Positions 44,766-53,989 of a DNA stretch of 64,000 nucleotides are shown here, one piece after another. Within the stretch, counting starts at the first letter, position 1. The number at the start of each line of letters is the position of its first letter. Both the position numbers and the translations under genes were made by a program. The notes beneath the pieces were generated by a model. The model did no database searches. It was not told the origin of the DNA and was given only the letters and a program-made list of their open reading frames with translations. Origin of the DNA: a bacterium (GTDB taxonomy: Bacteria > UBA8248); NCBI GenBank assembly GCA_022828125.1, contig JAJEJD010000024.1:172763-236762 (forward strand), written 5' to 3'.

Positions 44766-45755
44766 CTAGTTCCTGATCTTCACCCCTGCGTTCTTGTAGA
44801 TGTCCTTGTTGCTCTCGTATTCCGCTCTCACCTCTTTCAGGAGCTTCTCGCCGACGACAGGCTCAGCCTTGACGCCCATCTTCCTGAGCAGGCGCTTGAA
44901 GGTCTTGTCCTTCGCCACCTTGAGCAGGGCCTTCTCCAGGATGTCGATCCGGTCCTTGGGTGTTCCCGCGGGCGCCATGACGATGCGCTTCGAAGACAGC
45001 AGAAGGTCCACCCCCTGCTCCCTGAAGGTCGGCACGTCCGGGAAAAGCGGGAACCGCTTGGCGGCGGCGACGCCCAGAATGCGGATTTTGCCGGACTTGT
45101 AGTTCGAGAGAACGCCGCCCGTCGCCGGGTTGGCGCCCGCCGTTTGCACGTGTCCGCCCAGCATGGCCTTCATGGCCGGGCCGCCGCCGCGGAAGGGAAC
45201 GTGGGGCAACGGGGCCTTCGTGTCGTATGCGATCTTGAGCATCATGGTGTGGCTCAGGCCGTAGGTTCCCGTGGAGCCGTGCTTGATCTTGCCTTTACTC
45301 TTTTTCGCCGCGGCGATGTATTCCTTGAAGTTCTTCCACGGCTGGTTCCCCAGCGTGGCCAGCATGTAGGGCAGTTCGTTGATCTGGAACACGGGGATGA
45401 AATCCTTGAAGGGGTCGAAGCCCATGTCCTTCACGTGGGGCGACATGTAGAGATGGCTGTTCGCGCCCATCGCGAGGGTATAGCCGTCGGGCTTGGCGCG
45501 CTTGAGCGCTCCCATCCCGATCTTTCCGCCGCCGCCCGGCATGAGCTGCACGTAGGCGGGCTGACCGATGTACTGGTGAAGCACGCTCGCCACGGCGCGC
45601 GAGTGGAGGTCGTGCGATCCGCCGGCGCCCAGGGGCACGATGATCTTGATGGGTTTCGAGGGATACTTCTCCGCCGCGGCGGGGGGGGCGGTGAAAGTCA
45701 GGAGCCCGAGCGACAAGACTACCGCCAGGGCGATCTTCCAGGATTTGCGCATCAT
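44766..45755 (-). CDS. TTT transporter substrate-binding protein (TctC/Bug family), system 1
   Basis: Periplasmic solute receptor of about 329 aa for a tripartite tricarboxylate transporter. Signal peptide residues 1-28 (ends APPAAA), mature part YPSKPIKIIVPLGAGGSHDLHSRAVA, GGGGKIGMGALKRAKPDGYTL, GSTGTYGLSHTMMLKIAYDT, and PHVPFRGGGPAMKAMLGGHVQ. ATG at 45755 overlaps the TctA stop (ATGA) and has GGAGGA upstream. Such receptors bind carboxylates or their derivatives; the ligand here is not predictable. Confidence 0.93.
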   Translation of the reverse strand: MMRKSWKIALAVVLSLGLLTFTAPPAAAEKYPSKPIKIIVPLGAGGSHDLHSRAVASVLHQYIGQPAYVQLMPGGGGKIGMGALKRAKPDGYTLAMGANSHLYMSPHVKDMGFDPFKDFIPVFQINELPYMLATLGNQPWKNFKEYIAAAKKSKGKIKHGSTGTYGLSHTMMLKIAYDTKAPLPHVPFRGGGPAMKAMLGGHVQTAGANPATGGVLSNYKSGKIRILGVAAAKRFPLFPDVPTFREQGVDLLLSSKRIVMAPAGTPKDRIDILEKALLKVAKDKTFKRLLRKMGVKAEPVVGEKLLKEVRAEYESNKDIYKNAGVKIRN

Positions 45756-47290
45756 TTTGGTTCCTCCTTTGAATTGGATGAATCGGCTACCGTTTGCGGC
45801 CTCATGGTCTCGGCCCACGGTCGCTTCCAGATGCTCGTCACCAGCATGAGCACGGTCAAACCGATGAAACAAGCCGCGATGGGGCGGGTGATGAAAACAG
45901 AATAATCGCCGTCGGAGATGATAAGCGCCTGCTGAAGCGCTTCTTCCGCCCTGGGCGCCAGGATGAATGCGATGACGAGCGGGGCCATCGGAAACTTGAG
46001 TTTTCTGAACCCGTATCCGAACAGGCCCGCGACGAGCGCCAGCACGAGGTCTCCCAGGTTGCTGTGATAGACGTAGGCCCCCACCAGACAGGAGACGATG
46101 ATGCCCGGCACCAGTAACGACTGGCGGATGGTGACGATCTTGGCGAACATGCCCGTCAAGAGCCAGCCCTGAACCAGCATGATGGGGTTCCCTATCAGCA
46201 GCAGGGTGAAGATGGCGTACATGACGGGGGCGTGTTCCTGGAAAAGGCTCGGGCCGGGCCGCAGCCCCTGGGCGATGAACGCGCCCATGAGAATCGCCGC
46301 GCTCGGGTCCCCGGGTATTCCGAACGTGAGGGTGGGGATGAGGTCGGCGCCCGCCACCGCGCTGTTGGCGGCTTCAGAGGCCGCGACGCCCTCGTAGCTG
46401 CCGTGGCCGTACTCTTCGGGTTTCTTGGAAGCCCGTTTCGCCGCCGCGTAGCTCACGAAGGTGGCGATGGCCGCACCCGTGCCCGGAATCGCGCCGACGA
46501 AGGTGCCTATCATGGACGAGCGCACGATGGTGCGCGCCGAATGCCATACCTCGATGATCCTGAGTTTCCTGCCGCCTCGCAGATGCAGGGTATCGGGCGG
46601 GCTCGAGAGGACGGAAGCCTTTTTTTCCGCCTGTATGAACACCTCACTCACGGCGAAAAGCCCGATGAGCAGGGGAACCACCCCAATCCCTTCGGCCAGA
46701 CCGTGAAGACCGAACGTGAACCGCTCCCCGCCCGAGATGATGTCCGTGCCCACCATGCCGAGTTGGAGTCCGATGAGGGCCGACAGCACGCCCTTCACCA
46801 GAGAGGCTCCCGTCACGCTGGAGATGATGGCCAGCCCCATGAGCAGGAGTCCGAAAAACTCGGTCGGCCCGAACAGGAGCGCCACAGCGGCCAGCGGAAG
46901 CGCCGCGAGAATCAGTACGAGATCGCTGAAAGTATCGCCGATGGTCGAGGAGTAGAGCGCCATCTGGATCGCGCTCCTCGCCTCTCCTTTTTGCGCGAGT
47001 GGAAACCCGTCCATACACGTCGCCGCCGCAGGCGCGGTTCCCGGCGTGTTCACCAGAATGGCGGGGATGGAGCCTCCGAAAAGGGTTCCCTTGTGAATCC
47101 CCAGCAAGAAGGGGATGCCCAGCACGGGCGGCATGAAAAAGGAGAAGGGAACCAGAATCGCCGTCGCCATCACGCTCGTGAGCCCCGGAATGGCGCCCAC
47201 CGTGATGCCCACGAAGACGCCCAGCGCTATCATGGCGATACCCTGCCACGTGAGCGCCATCATGACTCCCTCGAGTATCTGTTCGAACAT
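45752..47290 (-). CDS. TTT transporter large membrane subunit (TctA), system 1
   Basis: 512-aa, about 12-helix carrier subunit, powered by ion gradients. Family motifs VGAIPGLTSVMATAILVPFSF, LFGGSIPAILVNTPGTAPAAATCMDGFPLAQKGEA, FVGAIPGTGAAIATFVSY and NSAVAGADLIPTLTFGIPGDPSAAILMGA are all there. Lies between TctB and TctC genes with tight spacing, forming a tctB-tctA-tctC operon. Confidence 0.95.
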   Translation of the reverse strand: MFEQILEGVMMALTWQGIAMIALGVFVGITVGAIPGLTSVMATAILVPFSFFMPPVLGIPFLLGIHKGTLFGGSIPAILVNTPGTAPAAATCMDGFPLAQKGEARSAIQMALYSSTIGDTFSDLVLILAALPLAAVALLFGPTEFFGLLLMGLAIISSVTGASLVKGVLSALIGLQLGMVGTDIISGGERFTFGLHGLAEGIGVVPLLIGLFAVSEVFIQAEKKASVLSSPPDTLHLRGGRKLRIIEVWHSARTIVRSSMIGTFVGAIPGTGAAIATFVSYAAAKRASKKPEEYGHGSYEGVAASEAANSAVAGADLIPTLTFGIPGDPSAAILMGAFIAQGLRPGPSLFQEHAPVMYAIFTLLLIGNPIMLVQGWLLTGMFAKIVTIRQSLLVPGIIVSCLVGAYVYHSNLGDLVLALVAGLFGYGFRKLKFPMAPLVIAFILAPRAEEALQQALIISDGDYSVFITRPIAACFIGLTVLMLVTSIWKRPWAETMRPQTVADSSNSKEEPK

Positions 47291-47297
47291 ACGCGCC

Positions 47298-47774
47298 CTA
47301 ACTGAAGAGGCTGCCCTCGGGCAACGCCAGCTTGAAGGCGAACCAGAAGAAATAGTTCACCACGATGGGAAACAGGAGCGACATCGCCGCGACGTAGCGC
47401 CAGTCGCGCGTGCCCATGGACGTAACGAGGATTGCGAGAAATACGGGCGTACTCACCAGAAAGCCGAAATACGCCAAAGACTCGACGTAGACGTAGCACA
47501 GAACGAAAACGGCGCCGACTTGCAAGAGCGCCCTTTTGCCCGAAATCACCTGCCCGCCCGCTTCACTCCGCCTGAGCGCCCCGAAGAGGAACATCGCGCT
47601 CACCAGCCCGAAAGTGACGACGGCGGAGGTGGGGAAGAAAGTGGGCAGAAAGACGGCGTTCGTTACTTCTTCGGGCGGAATGGCGTATTGAATCTGCGTG
47701 GGAATGATGTAGAAAAAGCCGATGACGCTATAGAGTATAAAAATGACGGCTGTGTAAATATCGGCTTTCCGCAC
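47298..47774 (-). CDS. TTT transporter small membrane subunit (TctB), system 1
   Basis: 158 aa with four hydrophobic segments and the poorly conserved TctB pattern (ADIYTAVIFILYSVIGFFYI at the start, FGFLVSTPVFLAILVTSMGTRDWRY near the end). Identified mainly from size, topology and its place directly before tctA. First gene of the operon, divergent from the CxxU AhpD gene across a 250-base gap. Confidence 0.87.
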   Translation of the reverse strand: MRKADIYTAVIFILYSVIGFFYIIPTQIQYAIPPEEVTNAVFLPTFFPTSAVVTFGLVSAMFLFGALRRSEAGGQVISGKRALLQVGAVFVLCYVYVESLAYFGFLVSTPVFLAILVTSMGTRDWRYVAAMSLLFPIVVNYFFWFAFKLALPEGSLFS

Positions 47775-48024
47775 GTCCGGCCCTCTTCACGGATATGGAA
47801 CCCACGCCCGCCTCATACATACCCCTGACGAGGACAAGCCCGGATTCCGGGACGCTGAAACCGCCTCACATCTTATCTGCGTATATAAAACACGCTAGCA
47901 GGAATCGCCGGGCGTGTCATCCCGGAACGACATCCGAAGACGGCGTGAAAGATGGCGCTCATTGTGGGAAGATGAATTATTCCTCAGCAAAAGACTCGGA
48001 GCACGCATTCGAGAAGGAGTGGCC

Positions 48025-48678
48025 ATGTCCAGAGTCCCGTTGCTCGGCAGAGAAGGTGCGGAGGGCGAGATCGCGCGCACCTTCGACATCCTGAACAACT
48101 TCCAAAGCAGGCAGGTCAACTCCACCCGGGCGACGGCGCACTCCCCTTTTCTCGCCCGCATCTTCTATCCCCTCGTCCAGACACTGATGCGCGAGGGGCT
48201 GGGCACCGTGCTTTCTTCCAAAATCAAAGAGATCGCCGTTATCAAGACCAGCCAGTTGAACGGGTGCGACTACTGACTCGCCCACAACACCGCTCTCGGC
48301 CGGGTGCTGGGAATCACCGATGAACACGTCGCCGCCATCGGATCGGACGAGTACATGGATTCGCCGCTGCTAACCCCACGGGAAAAAGCGACCGTCCTCT
48401 GGGCCGAACACGTCACGCGAAACACCGCCAAGTTCCGGGACGACATAGCCGGGGAGGTGCAAAAGCATTTCACGGACGCCGAGTTCGTGGAGCTCACCTT
48501 CGTCATCAGCTACTTCAACATGCGAAACCGCTATCACGACTCCCTCAAGCTGCCGAATGATGAGACGGAGATCGTCGAGGACGTGGGCCGCCTCCGGCCC
48601 GACCCGGCGAAACTCAAGGCTTATCTGCAGGAAGTTCTCGACAACTGGCCGGACTCATTTCCGGAACCAAACGAATAG
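48025..48678 (+). CDS. AhpD/carboxymuconolactone decarboxylase-like selenoprotein with CxxU motif (in-frame TGA)
   Basis: 217-aa alkylhydroperoxidase-fold protein if TGA 48274-48276 is Sec84. Upstream and downstream parts are in frame and form one family protein: SSKIKEIAVIKTSQLNGC81-D-Y-U84-LAHNTALGRVLG, then LLTPREKATVLWAEHVTRN and TFVISYFNMRNRYHDSL. The Sec replaces the second Cys of the C-x2-C redox pair, with the expected His three residues on. ATG 48025 follows AAGGAG. A hairpin 5-35 bases downstream could be the SECIS. The protein is different from the UxxU relative at 4.4 kb. Probably cotranscribed with the next gene (38-base gap). Its role is likely reduction of organic peroxides or related electrophiles. 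Confidence 0.82.
48281..48311 (+). promoter_or_regulatory. candidate bacterial SECIS hairpin of the CxxU AhpD gene
   Basis: CCCA-(CAA)-CACC pairs with GGTG-(C)-TGGG around an apical loop beginning G (48292), 15 bases after the TGA. Eight base pairs with one internal loop, near the lower edge of the usual bacterial SECIS distance. Found by eye. Confidence 0.5.
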
Positions 48679-48716
48679 GAACATCCACGAATCACGCCAA
48701 AGAGGAGAAGCGATAA

Positions 48717-49439
48717 ATGGACCGAGGAATCTGGGCGGTATGGTACGACCTTCCCGAAGAGGGAGCGGATGAATACGTCTCCTGGCTTCATGAGGTCCAC
48801 ATCCCCGAAGCGCTCGGACGTCCGGGCTACCTCTGGGCTGCGCACGTGAAGAACGTCGTCACGCCCGAGCGTGAGGAGCGGATCCGGGGCGTCGTCCACC
48901 ACACGGACGACGCGAGCGTTCCCACGGGGGTTCAGTACCTGATGCTCTACGGTGCGCTCTCGCCGAACGCTTTTCTGGACCCCAGTCCCGAGCAGATGGC
49001 GGAGAAGATGACGGCGGATGACCGGGAAATGCTCGGGCGGCGAATGAACGCGCGATCCTGCATCTTCATGGAGCACAACCGCATCGACGGCCCCGAGTTC
49101 AAGACCCGCGCGCCCGGCATCACACCCGGCCCCGGCATCCAGTTCGGGACCTTCAACATCAACGCCGTCGAGAACGAAGACGAACTCGGTTGCTGGTACT
49201 CCCAGGTGCGTATGCCGCGCCTGACGAGCATGGAGGGCTGCGTCGGCGCGCGGAACCTCGTATCGGTATCGGGCTGGGCGAAGCACGGGATTCTCTATGA
49301 GTGGGTATCCCTGGAATCGCTTCAGAAGAACTTCACGACGGAGAAGATACCCCGCTCGCGCCAGGCCGTGAACACCCTCGTCCACGCGCCCAGCTCGCCG
49401 AGTCTCGGCGAGCGCATCTGGCCGCCGGCGAGGGGATAG
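48717..49439 (+). CDS. uncharacterised protein, possibly dimeric alpha/beta-barrel type
   Basis: 240 aa, no signal peptide. Two segments of similar shape, RGIWAVWYDLPEEGADEYVSWLHEVHIPEAL and an internal FNINAVENEDELGCWYSQVRMPRLTSMEGCVGARNL, suggest two ferredoxin-like halves as in EthD/ABM-type monooxygenase or isomerase folds. GAGGAG precedes ATG at 48717. The 38-base gap links it to the CxxU AhpD selenoprotein gene, so it may work in the same detoxification or degradation step. Family not recognised. Confidence 0.65.
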   Translation: MDRGIWAVWYDLPEEGADEYVSWLHEVHIPEALGRPGYLWAAHVKNVVTPEREERIRGVVHHTDDASVPTGVQYLMLYGALSPNAFLDPSPEQMAEKMTADDREMLGRRMNARSCIFMEHNRIDGPEFKTRAPGITPGPGIQFGTFNINAVENEDELGCWYSQVRMPRLTSMEGCVGARNLVSVSGWAKHGILYEWVSLESLQKNFTTEKIPRSRQAVNTLVHAPSSPSLGERIWPPARG

Positions 49440-49484
49440 TTAATTTTCAGGCCTTCGTCGTGGTGGTGGATAAGCACCCCACAA

Positions 49485-50870
49485 TCAATACGTGAGTTTC
49501 GAGAATCCCTCGAAGAAGTGCGCGAGGAATTTTTCGGACTGTAGAACCCCCGAGACCTGCGCGTATTCGTTCGCCGCGTGTTTTCGCATGGCGTTGCACG
49601 GAAGCCCGCCGATCCAGGGCACGCCCAGCTCTTCGGTCCACAAGGCCACGGGCATCCCCGCCGGGTGCACGGGCCAGACTTCCGGGTCCGCGCCCATATC
49701 CGCATGGGCCTTCAGGAAACACTGGATGAGAGGATGCTCCAGCGGCGTTCCGCCGCCCGCGTAGTGGTTGTTCACGACGAACTCGACGTCGCCGTAGCCG
49801 CCCTCCGCCAGGATGTTGCGCACGTTCCCGATGCGCTCGTCGGGGTCTTCGCCCGGCTGGAAGCGCATGTTCACCACGGCCTGGGCTTCGGAGGGAATGC
49901 TGACCTTGACGGACTTGCCCTCCCCGACGAAGCCCGCGTGCAGGCCCGTAAGAGTGAATTCCGCCTTGAACAGGTGCGAGCGGACGGCGGCGTGGAAATC
50001 ATCCTGCCGGAAGCGCTCGACGCCCAGGCTCTGCTTCATCCTCTCGGGGTCCATCCGCTCGGCGAGTTTTCGGCACAATTCCTCTTCGGCCTCGCTCGGC
50101 GTCCAGCCCTCGCCGTTTTGGTAGATCTCTTCGAGCCTCGCCTGCAGGTAGGCGATCGCCTCCACGATGCGCTCCGCCGGATTGCCTATCCAGTTGCAGT
50201 TGAGCGCGTGAATCTCGTTGCCCACCGGCCCGCCCCACTCTCCGGGACGGCAGAAGAGCCTGCCCATCAGGTTGCCCTTGAGGCCGAGCGGGACGATGGG
50301 CGTCCCGTCGGTCTGCCCCATCGGGCAGAGCCAGTAGGCCGCGTTCGCCTTTTGCATCTTCTCCCTGTAGCGCGGGAAGAAATCCTTGATGCCGCCGCTG
50401 CCGAGTTCGGACGCCTCGTGGACGAACATGAGGTTGAGCGGGAGTTTTTCCCCTGCGGCGCGCGCCGCATAGACCGTGTTCATCACGCAGGCGATGCCGG
50501 TCTTCATGTCCTCCGCTCCCCGGCCCACGATGCAGGGTCCCAGGCCTTCGAGTTCCTGAATCCGGGGCTCGAAGGGAGGATTGATCCAGTTGGGTTCTTC
50601 CGCAGGCGTCACGTCGTAGAGGCCGTGGCAAAGGAGCGTGCGATCCGCGCCTTCGTCGATCAGGCCGTAGACGACGGGGAACTCCGCCGTCTCCACCACC
50701 TCCGCCTCGCCGCCGACCTCGATGATCTCATCGGCCAGCATCCGCGCCATCTCGTCGTTTCCGAGGTTGAGCGCGGAGACGCTCGGCTGTCGAATGTATT
50801 TCAGGAGACGCTCGATGTGGGCGGATTCGAAATCCGTCTCGATTTGCGCGATGACCTGTTCGACGTCCAT
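49485..50870 (-). CDS. M20 family dipeptidase/deacylase
   Basis: 461-aa zinc hydrolase of the carnosinase/CPG2-like M20 branch. LLCHGLYDVTP supplies the first His/Asp, GRGAEDMKTG the bridging Asp, HEASELGSGG the catalytic Glu region and NAMRKHAANEY the last His. An inserted dimerisation domain spans about residues 210-330. Last gene of the minus-strand catabolic cluster that starts at 57331. Together with the other M20 gene and RidA it suggests processing of peptides or N-acyl amino acids. Confidence 0.87.
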   Translation of the reverse strand: MDVEQVIAQIETDFESAHIERLLKYIRQPSVSALNLGNDEMARMLADEIIEVGGEAEVVETAEFPVVYGLIDEGADRTLLCHGLYDVTPAEEPNWINPPFEPRIQELEGLGPCIVGRGAEDMKTGIACVMNTVYAARAAGEKLPLNLMFVHEASELGSGGIKDFFPRYREKMQKANAAYWLCPMGQTDGTPIVPLGLKGNLMGRLFCRPGEWGGPVGNEIHALNCNWIGNPAERIVEAIAYLQARLEEIYQNGEGWTPSEAEEELCRKLAERMDPERMKQSLGVERFRQDDFHAAVRSHLFKAEFTLTGLHAGFVGEGKSVKVSIPSEAQAVVNMRFQPGEDPDERIGNVRNILAEGGYGDVEFVVNNHYAGGGTPLEHPLIQCFLKAHADMGADPEVWPVHPAGMPVALWTEELGVPWIGGLPCNAMRKHAANEYAQVSGVLQSEKFLAHFFEGFSKLTY

Positions 50871-50910
50871 CGGAAAACCTCCTCATCCCCTTCGGGGGAT
50901 ACGCAAGCTA

Positions 50911-51222
50911 TCAGGGAATCATGAGACCGAGCAGCGGGCCGTGCTGCTGCGCCCCGTACACGTCGCGGTCGCCCGGCGCGCCCGAGGTCGGCCCTTTCCT
51001 CGGTATGGTGATCTTGATCGCGTTGGCCGCGTCGAAATGGACGATCTTCACCTGCTCGGGAGCCATCTCGTAAAGTTCCGAAACCACGCCCGGCGTGAGC
51101 GCCTCGCTGTCAGCCACGCGCCGGTAGGTCGCCTCATCGGCGAACAACAGGTCCAGCGTGATGTGCAGAGGGCCTGCGTTCTTGCTTCTCAGCACCTCGG
51201 CGAGATCGTAGAGCCGCTCCAC
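50911..51222 (-). CDS. DUF4387 family protein
   Basis: 103 aa, a small protein regularly found next to AtuA-type genes. Pattern LYDLAEVLRSKNAGPLHITLDLLFADEATYRRV and VKIVHFDAANAIKITIPRKGPTSGAPGDRDVYGAQQHGPLL is characteristic. Two bases separate it from the AtuA-family stop, so they are cotranscribed and probably form a complex. Biochemical role unknown. Confidence 0.85.
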   Translation of the reverse strand: MERLYDLAEVLRSKNAGPLHITLDLLFADEATYRRVADSEALTPGVVSELYEMAPEQVKIVHFDAANAIKITIPRKGPTSGAPGDRDVYGAQQHGPLLGLMIP

Positions 51223-51224
51223 GT

Positions 51225-52589
51225 CTAACCTACCTGCGCGAATTCGACCTCGAAGGGCGCCGAGGCGTCTTCGAGCTCCACGAGGTGGTAGATGTGGAAC
51301 TCATACACCGGCCCGCCCTCGAAATCAGACGGTGAGAACGGGAAGGCGAGGTTCCCGGCGGTGGCTTTTCGGCCCTCGAAGCCCGCGTGCAGGAACGTGC
51401 TACGCGTGAGGGAGAGCACCGCGTTCGCCGTCGTCTGATCCTTGGCGATTGCCTCCATCACCACGCCGACCTCCCTTGGAGCGCTCGATTCATCCGCCGC
51501 CAGCCTGCCCATCACGCCGTCGCGCCCGTAGAAGATGAAGCGCAGCTCGTAGTCCTCGGGCGAGAGCGCCCCCCGAACCATGTCCGCCACGGTGTTCTTC
51601 ACGTTCGCCTCGACCTCGTCGAGACTCGCGATGAGACGCGGGTCCGTCATCCCGGCGACGGCGATGGTGCGGTATCCCCTCAAGCGCACCCCTTCGATCT
51701 TGATGGTCGGGGTCTGCGCTTGCACGAATCGGCTGCCGCTCACCCGCACGCGGCGCTCGCCGATTTGCTCGAACTCGGAGTCTTTGAGATCGATCACCCC
51801 CTCAGGTTCGTAGAACAGATAGGGGTCGGGCTGTTCGTACATCATGTGGGCCGCCACGGAACCCGGCGTCACGCGCATCCCCTCGTTCATCGGTTCTAAC
51901 TCGAAATGATCTTCTCGCAACGTGCCCAGAATGCAGTCGTTCGCCCCGATGGGGAGAGCGCACTGCGCGCCGCACTCGATGATTTTCGCCATGTGGAAGG
52001 CGAGGCCAAGGTCGAAGCCTTGCATCGCGGCGTAGGAAGTATAAATGGCCGTGTCGCAGGAGCGTCCGGCGAGGACGACGTCCGCACCGCCCTCCAGCGC
52101 CGTCATGAAAGGTTCCAGCCCCATCTGGCCCACGATGCGCACGCTCTCGTCCACCATCTCCTCGGTGAGTTCGGGGAGTTTGCCCAGGGTGCGCGTTTTC
52201 TTTTCCCGCACGGCGCGCTTGATGAACTCCTTGTCCATTTCGGAGCGGATCACGGCGAGCTTGAAGCGGTGCCCGTCGCGCTTCGCCAGTTCGCGCATCG
52301 TGTCGAGCACGCTGTCCACGTGGGGATTTCCGCCCGCCGTGCCCGCGGAGCCGATGATGTAGGGGATCTTCTTCTTTCTCGCGGCTGCCAGCGAAAAGCC
52401 CAGGTCTCTGCGAATCTGCTCGCGCTTGGTGAGCTGATCGCCGCTTCCGAGGTAGTAGGGCCCCGCGTCGGTGGAACCGTTGTCCGCCCCCATGATGTGC
52501 GGGTCGCGGGCGAGGCCGTTATCGAGTGAGGTTTTGGGGAATCCGTAGCCGAGATTTCCGCAAACGGACAATACCCTGAGTTCATCCAT
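51225..52589 (-). CDS. acyclic terpene utilisation AtuA family protein (DUF1446)
   Basis: 454 aa. Conserved AtuA features: LGYGFPKTSLDNGLARDPHIMGADNGSTDAGPYYLGSG at the N-terminus, IIGSAGTAGGNPH, ADVVLAGRSCDTAIYTSYAA and a C-terminal PFSPSDFEGG. In Pseudomonas atu and related systems it takes part in acyclic terpene or branched carboxylate breakdown; the exact reaction is not known. Pairs with the downstream DUF4387 gene as is typical. Confidence 0.88.
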   Translation of the reverse strand: MDELRVLSVCGNLGYGFPKTSLDNGLARDPHIMGADNGSTDAGPYYLGSGDQLTKREQIRRDLGFSLAAARKKKIPYIIGSAGTAGGNPHVDSVLDTMRELAKRDGHRFKLAVIRSEMDKEFIKRAVREKKTRTLGKLPELTEEMVDESVRIVGQMGLEPFMTALEGGADVVLAGRSCDTAIYTSYAAMQGFDLGLAFHMAKIIECGAQCALPIGANDCILGTLREDHFELEPMNEGMRVTPGSVAAHMMYEQPDPYLFYEPEGVIDLKDSEFEQIGERRVRVSGSRFVQAQTPTIKIEGVRLRGYRTIAVAGMTDPRLIASLDEVEANVKNTVADMVRGALSPEDYELRFIFYGRDGVMGRLAADESSAPREVGVVMEAIAKDQTTANAVLSLTRSTFLHAGFEGRKATAGNLAFPFSPSDFEGGPVYEFHIYHLVELEDASAPFEVEFAQVG

Positions 52590-52683
52590 GCGAGACTCCA
52601 GAGGCTTTTTGACTGGAAGATACTCGAAACCTACACGATCGCATCTGCCTGGTAAACGCCAAGGAATCCAGATTAACCCGCGC

Positions 52684-53121
52684 TTACGGCTGGACCCGCA
52701 GGCGCTCCGGCTCGATGATGGCCTCCGCCGTGATCTCGATCATCGCGTCGGGAGGACCGAGGCGGGAGATCTCGATCAGCGTGCTGGCCGGGCGAACGTT
52801 CTTGAAGTATTTGAAGCGCTCATCGGAATGCTTGTAGTACTCCATGATGTCGGTCACATACGTCGTGGAACTGACGATGTCGTCGAACGTAGCGCCCGCG
52901 TGGGCCAGCCCCTTGCCGATGTTCTCGCAAGTCACCCGAATCTGGGTGCGCATGTCGCCGACGCCTTCCACTTCGCCGCTCGGCTTGCGGGGCACCTGGC
53001 CGGAAAGATAGATATGGGCGTGGTCCGAACCATGAATCGTCACCACGGGCACGTAAAGAAGCTCGCCATTTTCCACGCGGGACCACATATCGTCGGGCTG
53101 CATGAACTGTCTCTGGATCAT
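52684..53121 (-). CDS. RidA/YjgF family protein
   Basis: 145-aa RidA-type protein; canonical members hydrolyse reactive enamine/imine intermediates of amino acid metabolism to ketoacids. Motifs IYLSGQVPRKPSGEVEGVGDMRTQIRVTCENIGKGLAHAGATFDDIVSSTTYVTD and RPASTLIEISRLGPPDAMIEITAEAI. The active-site Arg of strict RidA proteins is within the RPAST stretch. ATG at 53121 has GGAAGG upstream. Between the AtuA gene and the ABC ATPase on the same strand. Confidence 0.9.
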   Translation of the reverse strand: MIQRQFMQPDDMWSRVENGELLYVPVVTIHGSDHAHIYLSGQVPRKPSGEVEGVGDMRTQIRVTCENIGKGLAHAGATFDDIVSSTTYVTDIMEYYKHSDERFKYFKNVRPASTLIEISRLGPPDAMIEITAEAIIEPERLRVQP

Positions 53122-53153
53122 CTCGTCTCTTCCTTCCTCTGATAGATGTTCGC

Positions 53154-53969
53154 TTAATCCGTCACCCATGCGGGCTGACCGTCGGACTGCCCCATGAGGC
53201 CCGCCAGCGTCTCGGCCACTTTTCTTTCGCATTCGAGAAATTCCACCGAGAGAACGTCGCGCGGACGGGGCAGGTCGATCTTGATCTCCTCGGCGATTCG
53301 CCCCGGACGAGGCGACATCAGGAGCACACGGTCTGAGAGATAGGCCGCCTCGCGGACGCTGTGCGTCACGAAGAGCACCGTCTTGTGGGTTTCCATCCAC
53401 ACCTGCACGAGGAGCTGCTGGAGGCTCGAGCGCGTCTGGGCGTCGAGGGCGCCGAAAGGCTCGTCCATGAGCATCACCTCGGGATCGAAGGCCAGTGCGC
53501 GCGCGATGCCCACCCGCTGCTTCATCCCGCCCGAGAGACGGTATGGATAGACATCCTTGAAGCCCTCGAGTTCCACCAGCCGCAGGAGGCGGTCGACCAC
53601 GGGATCGCGCTCGGCCTTGGGGATTCCCTTCATTCGCATGCCGAAGCGGACGTTTCCCGCCACCGTCAGCCAGGGGAATACGGCGAACTCCTGGAACACG
53701 ACGCCGCGGTCGAAACCCGTGTCGTTGATGTGATGGCCGTCGAGGACGACGTCGCCCGATGTTTTTTCATACAGGCCCGCCACGATCATCAACAGCGTGC
53801 TCTTGCCGCACCCGCTCGGGCCGATGAGGGAGATGAACTCGCCGCTTCTGACTTCAAAGTTCACCGATTCGAGGGCGGTGATGTCCGTCGTCCGCCCCCA
53901 TCCCTCGTCGATGGTGAAGACCTTGTCCAGGCCCGTGACCTGGAGTTTTACAGGACCCTGAATCGCCAA
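53154..53969 (-). CDS. ABC transporter ATP-binding protein (SsuB/TauB type)
   Basis: 271-aa ATPase. Walker A GPSGCGKSTLLMIVAGL, signature LSGGMKQRVGIARAL, Walker B VMLMDEPFGALDAQTRSSLQQL and H-loop VTHSVREA mark the nitrate/sulfonate/bicarbonate subfamily. Partner of the permease 20 bases upstream and the binding protein beyond the M20 gene. Ligand unknown. Confidence 0.93.
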   Translation of the reverse strand: MAIQGPVKLQVTGLDKVFTIDEGWGRTTDITALESVNFEVRSGEFISLIGPSGCGKSTLLMIVAGLYEKTSGDVVLDGHHINDTGFDRGVVFQEFAVFPWLTVAGNVRFGMRMKGIPKAERDPVVDRLLRLVELEGFKDVYPYRLSGGMKQRVGIARALAFDPEVMLMDEPFGALDAQTRSSLQQLLVQVWMETHKTVLFVTHSVREAAYLSDRVLLMSPRPGRIAEEIKIDLPRPRDVLSVEFLECERKVAETLAGLMGQSDGQPAWVTD

Positions 53970-53989
53970 GATATGCTCCTATCGACGCG

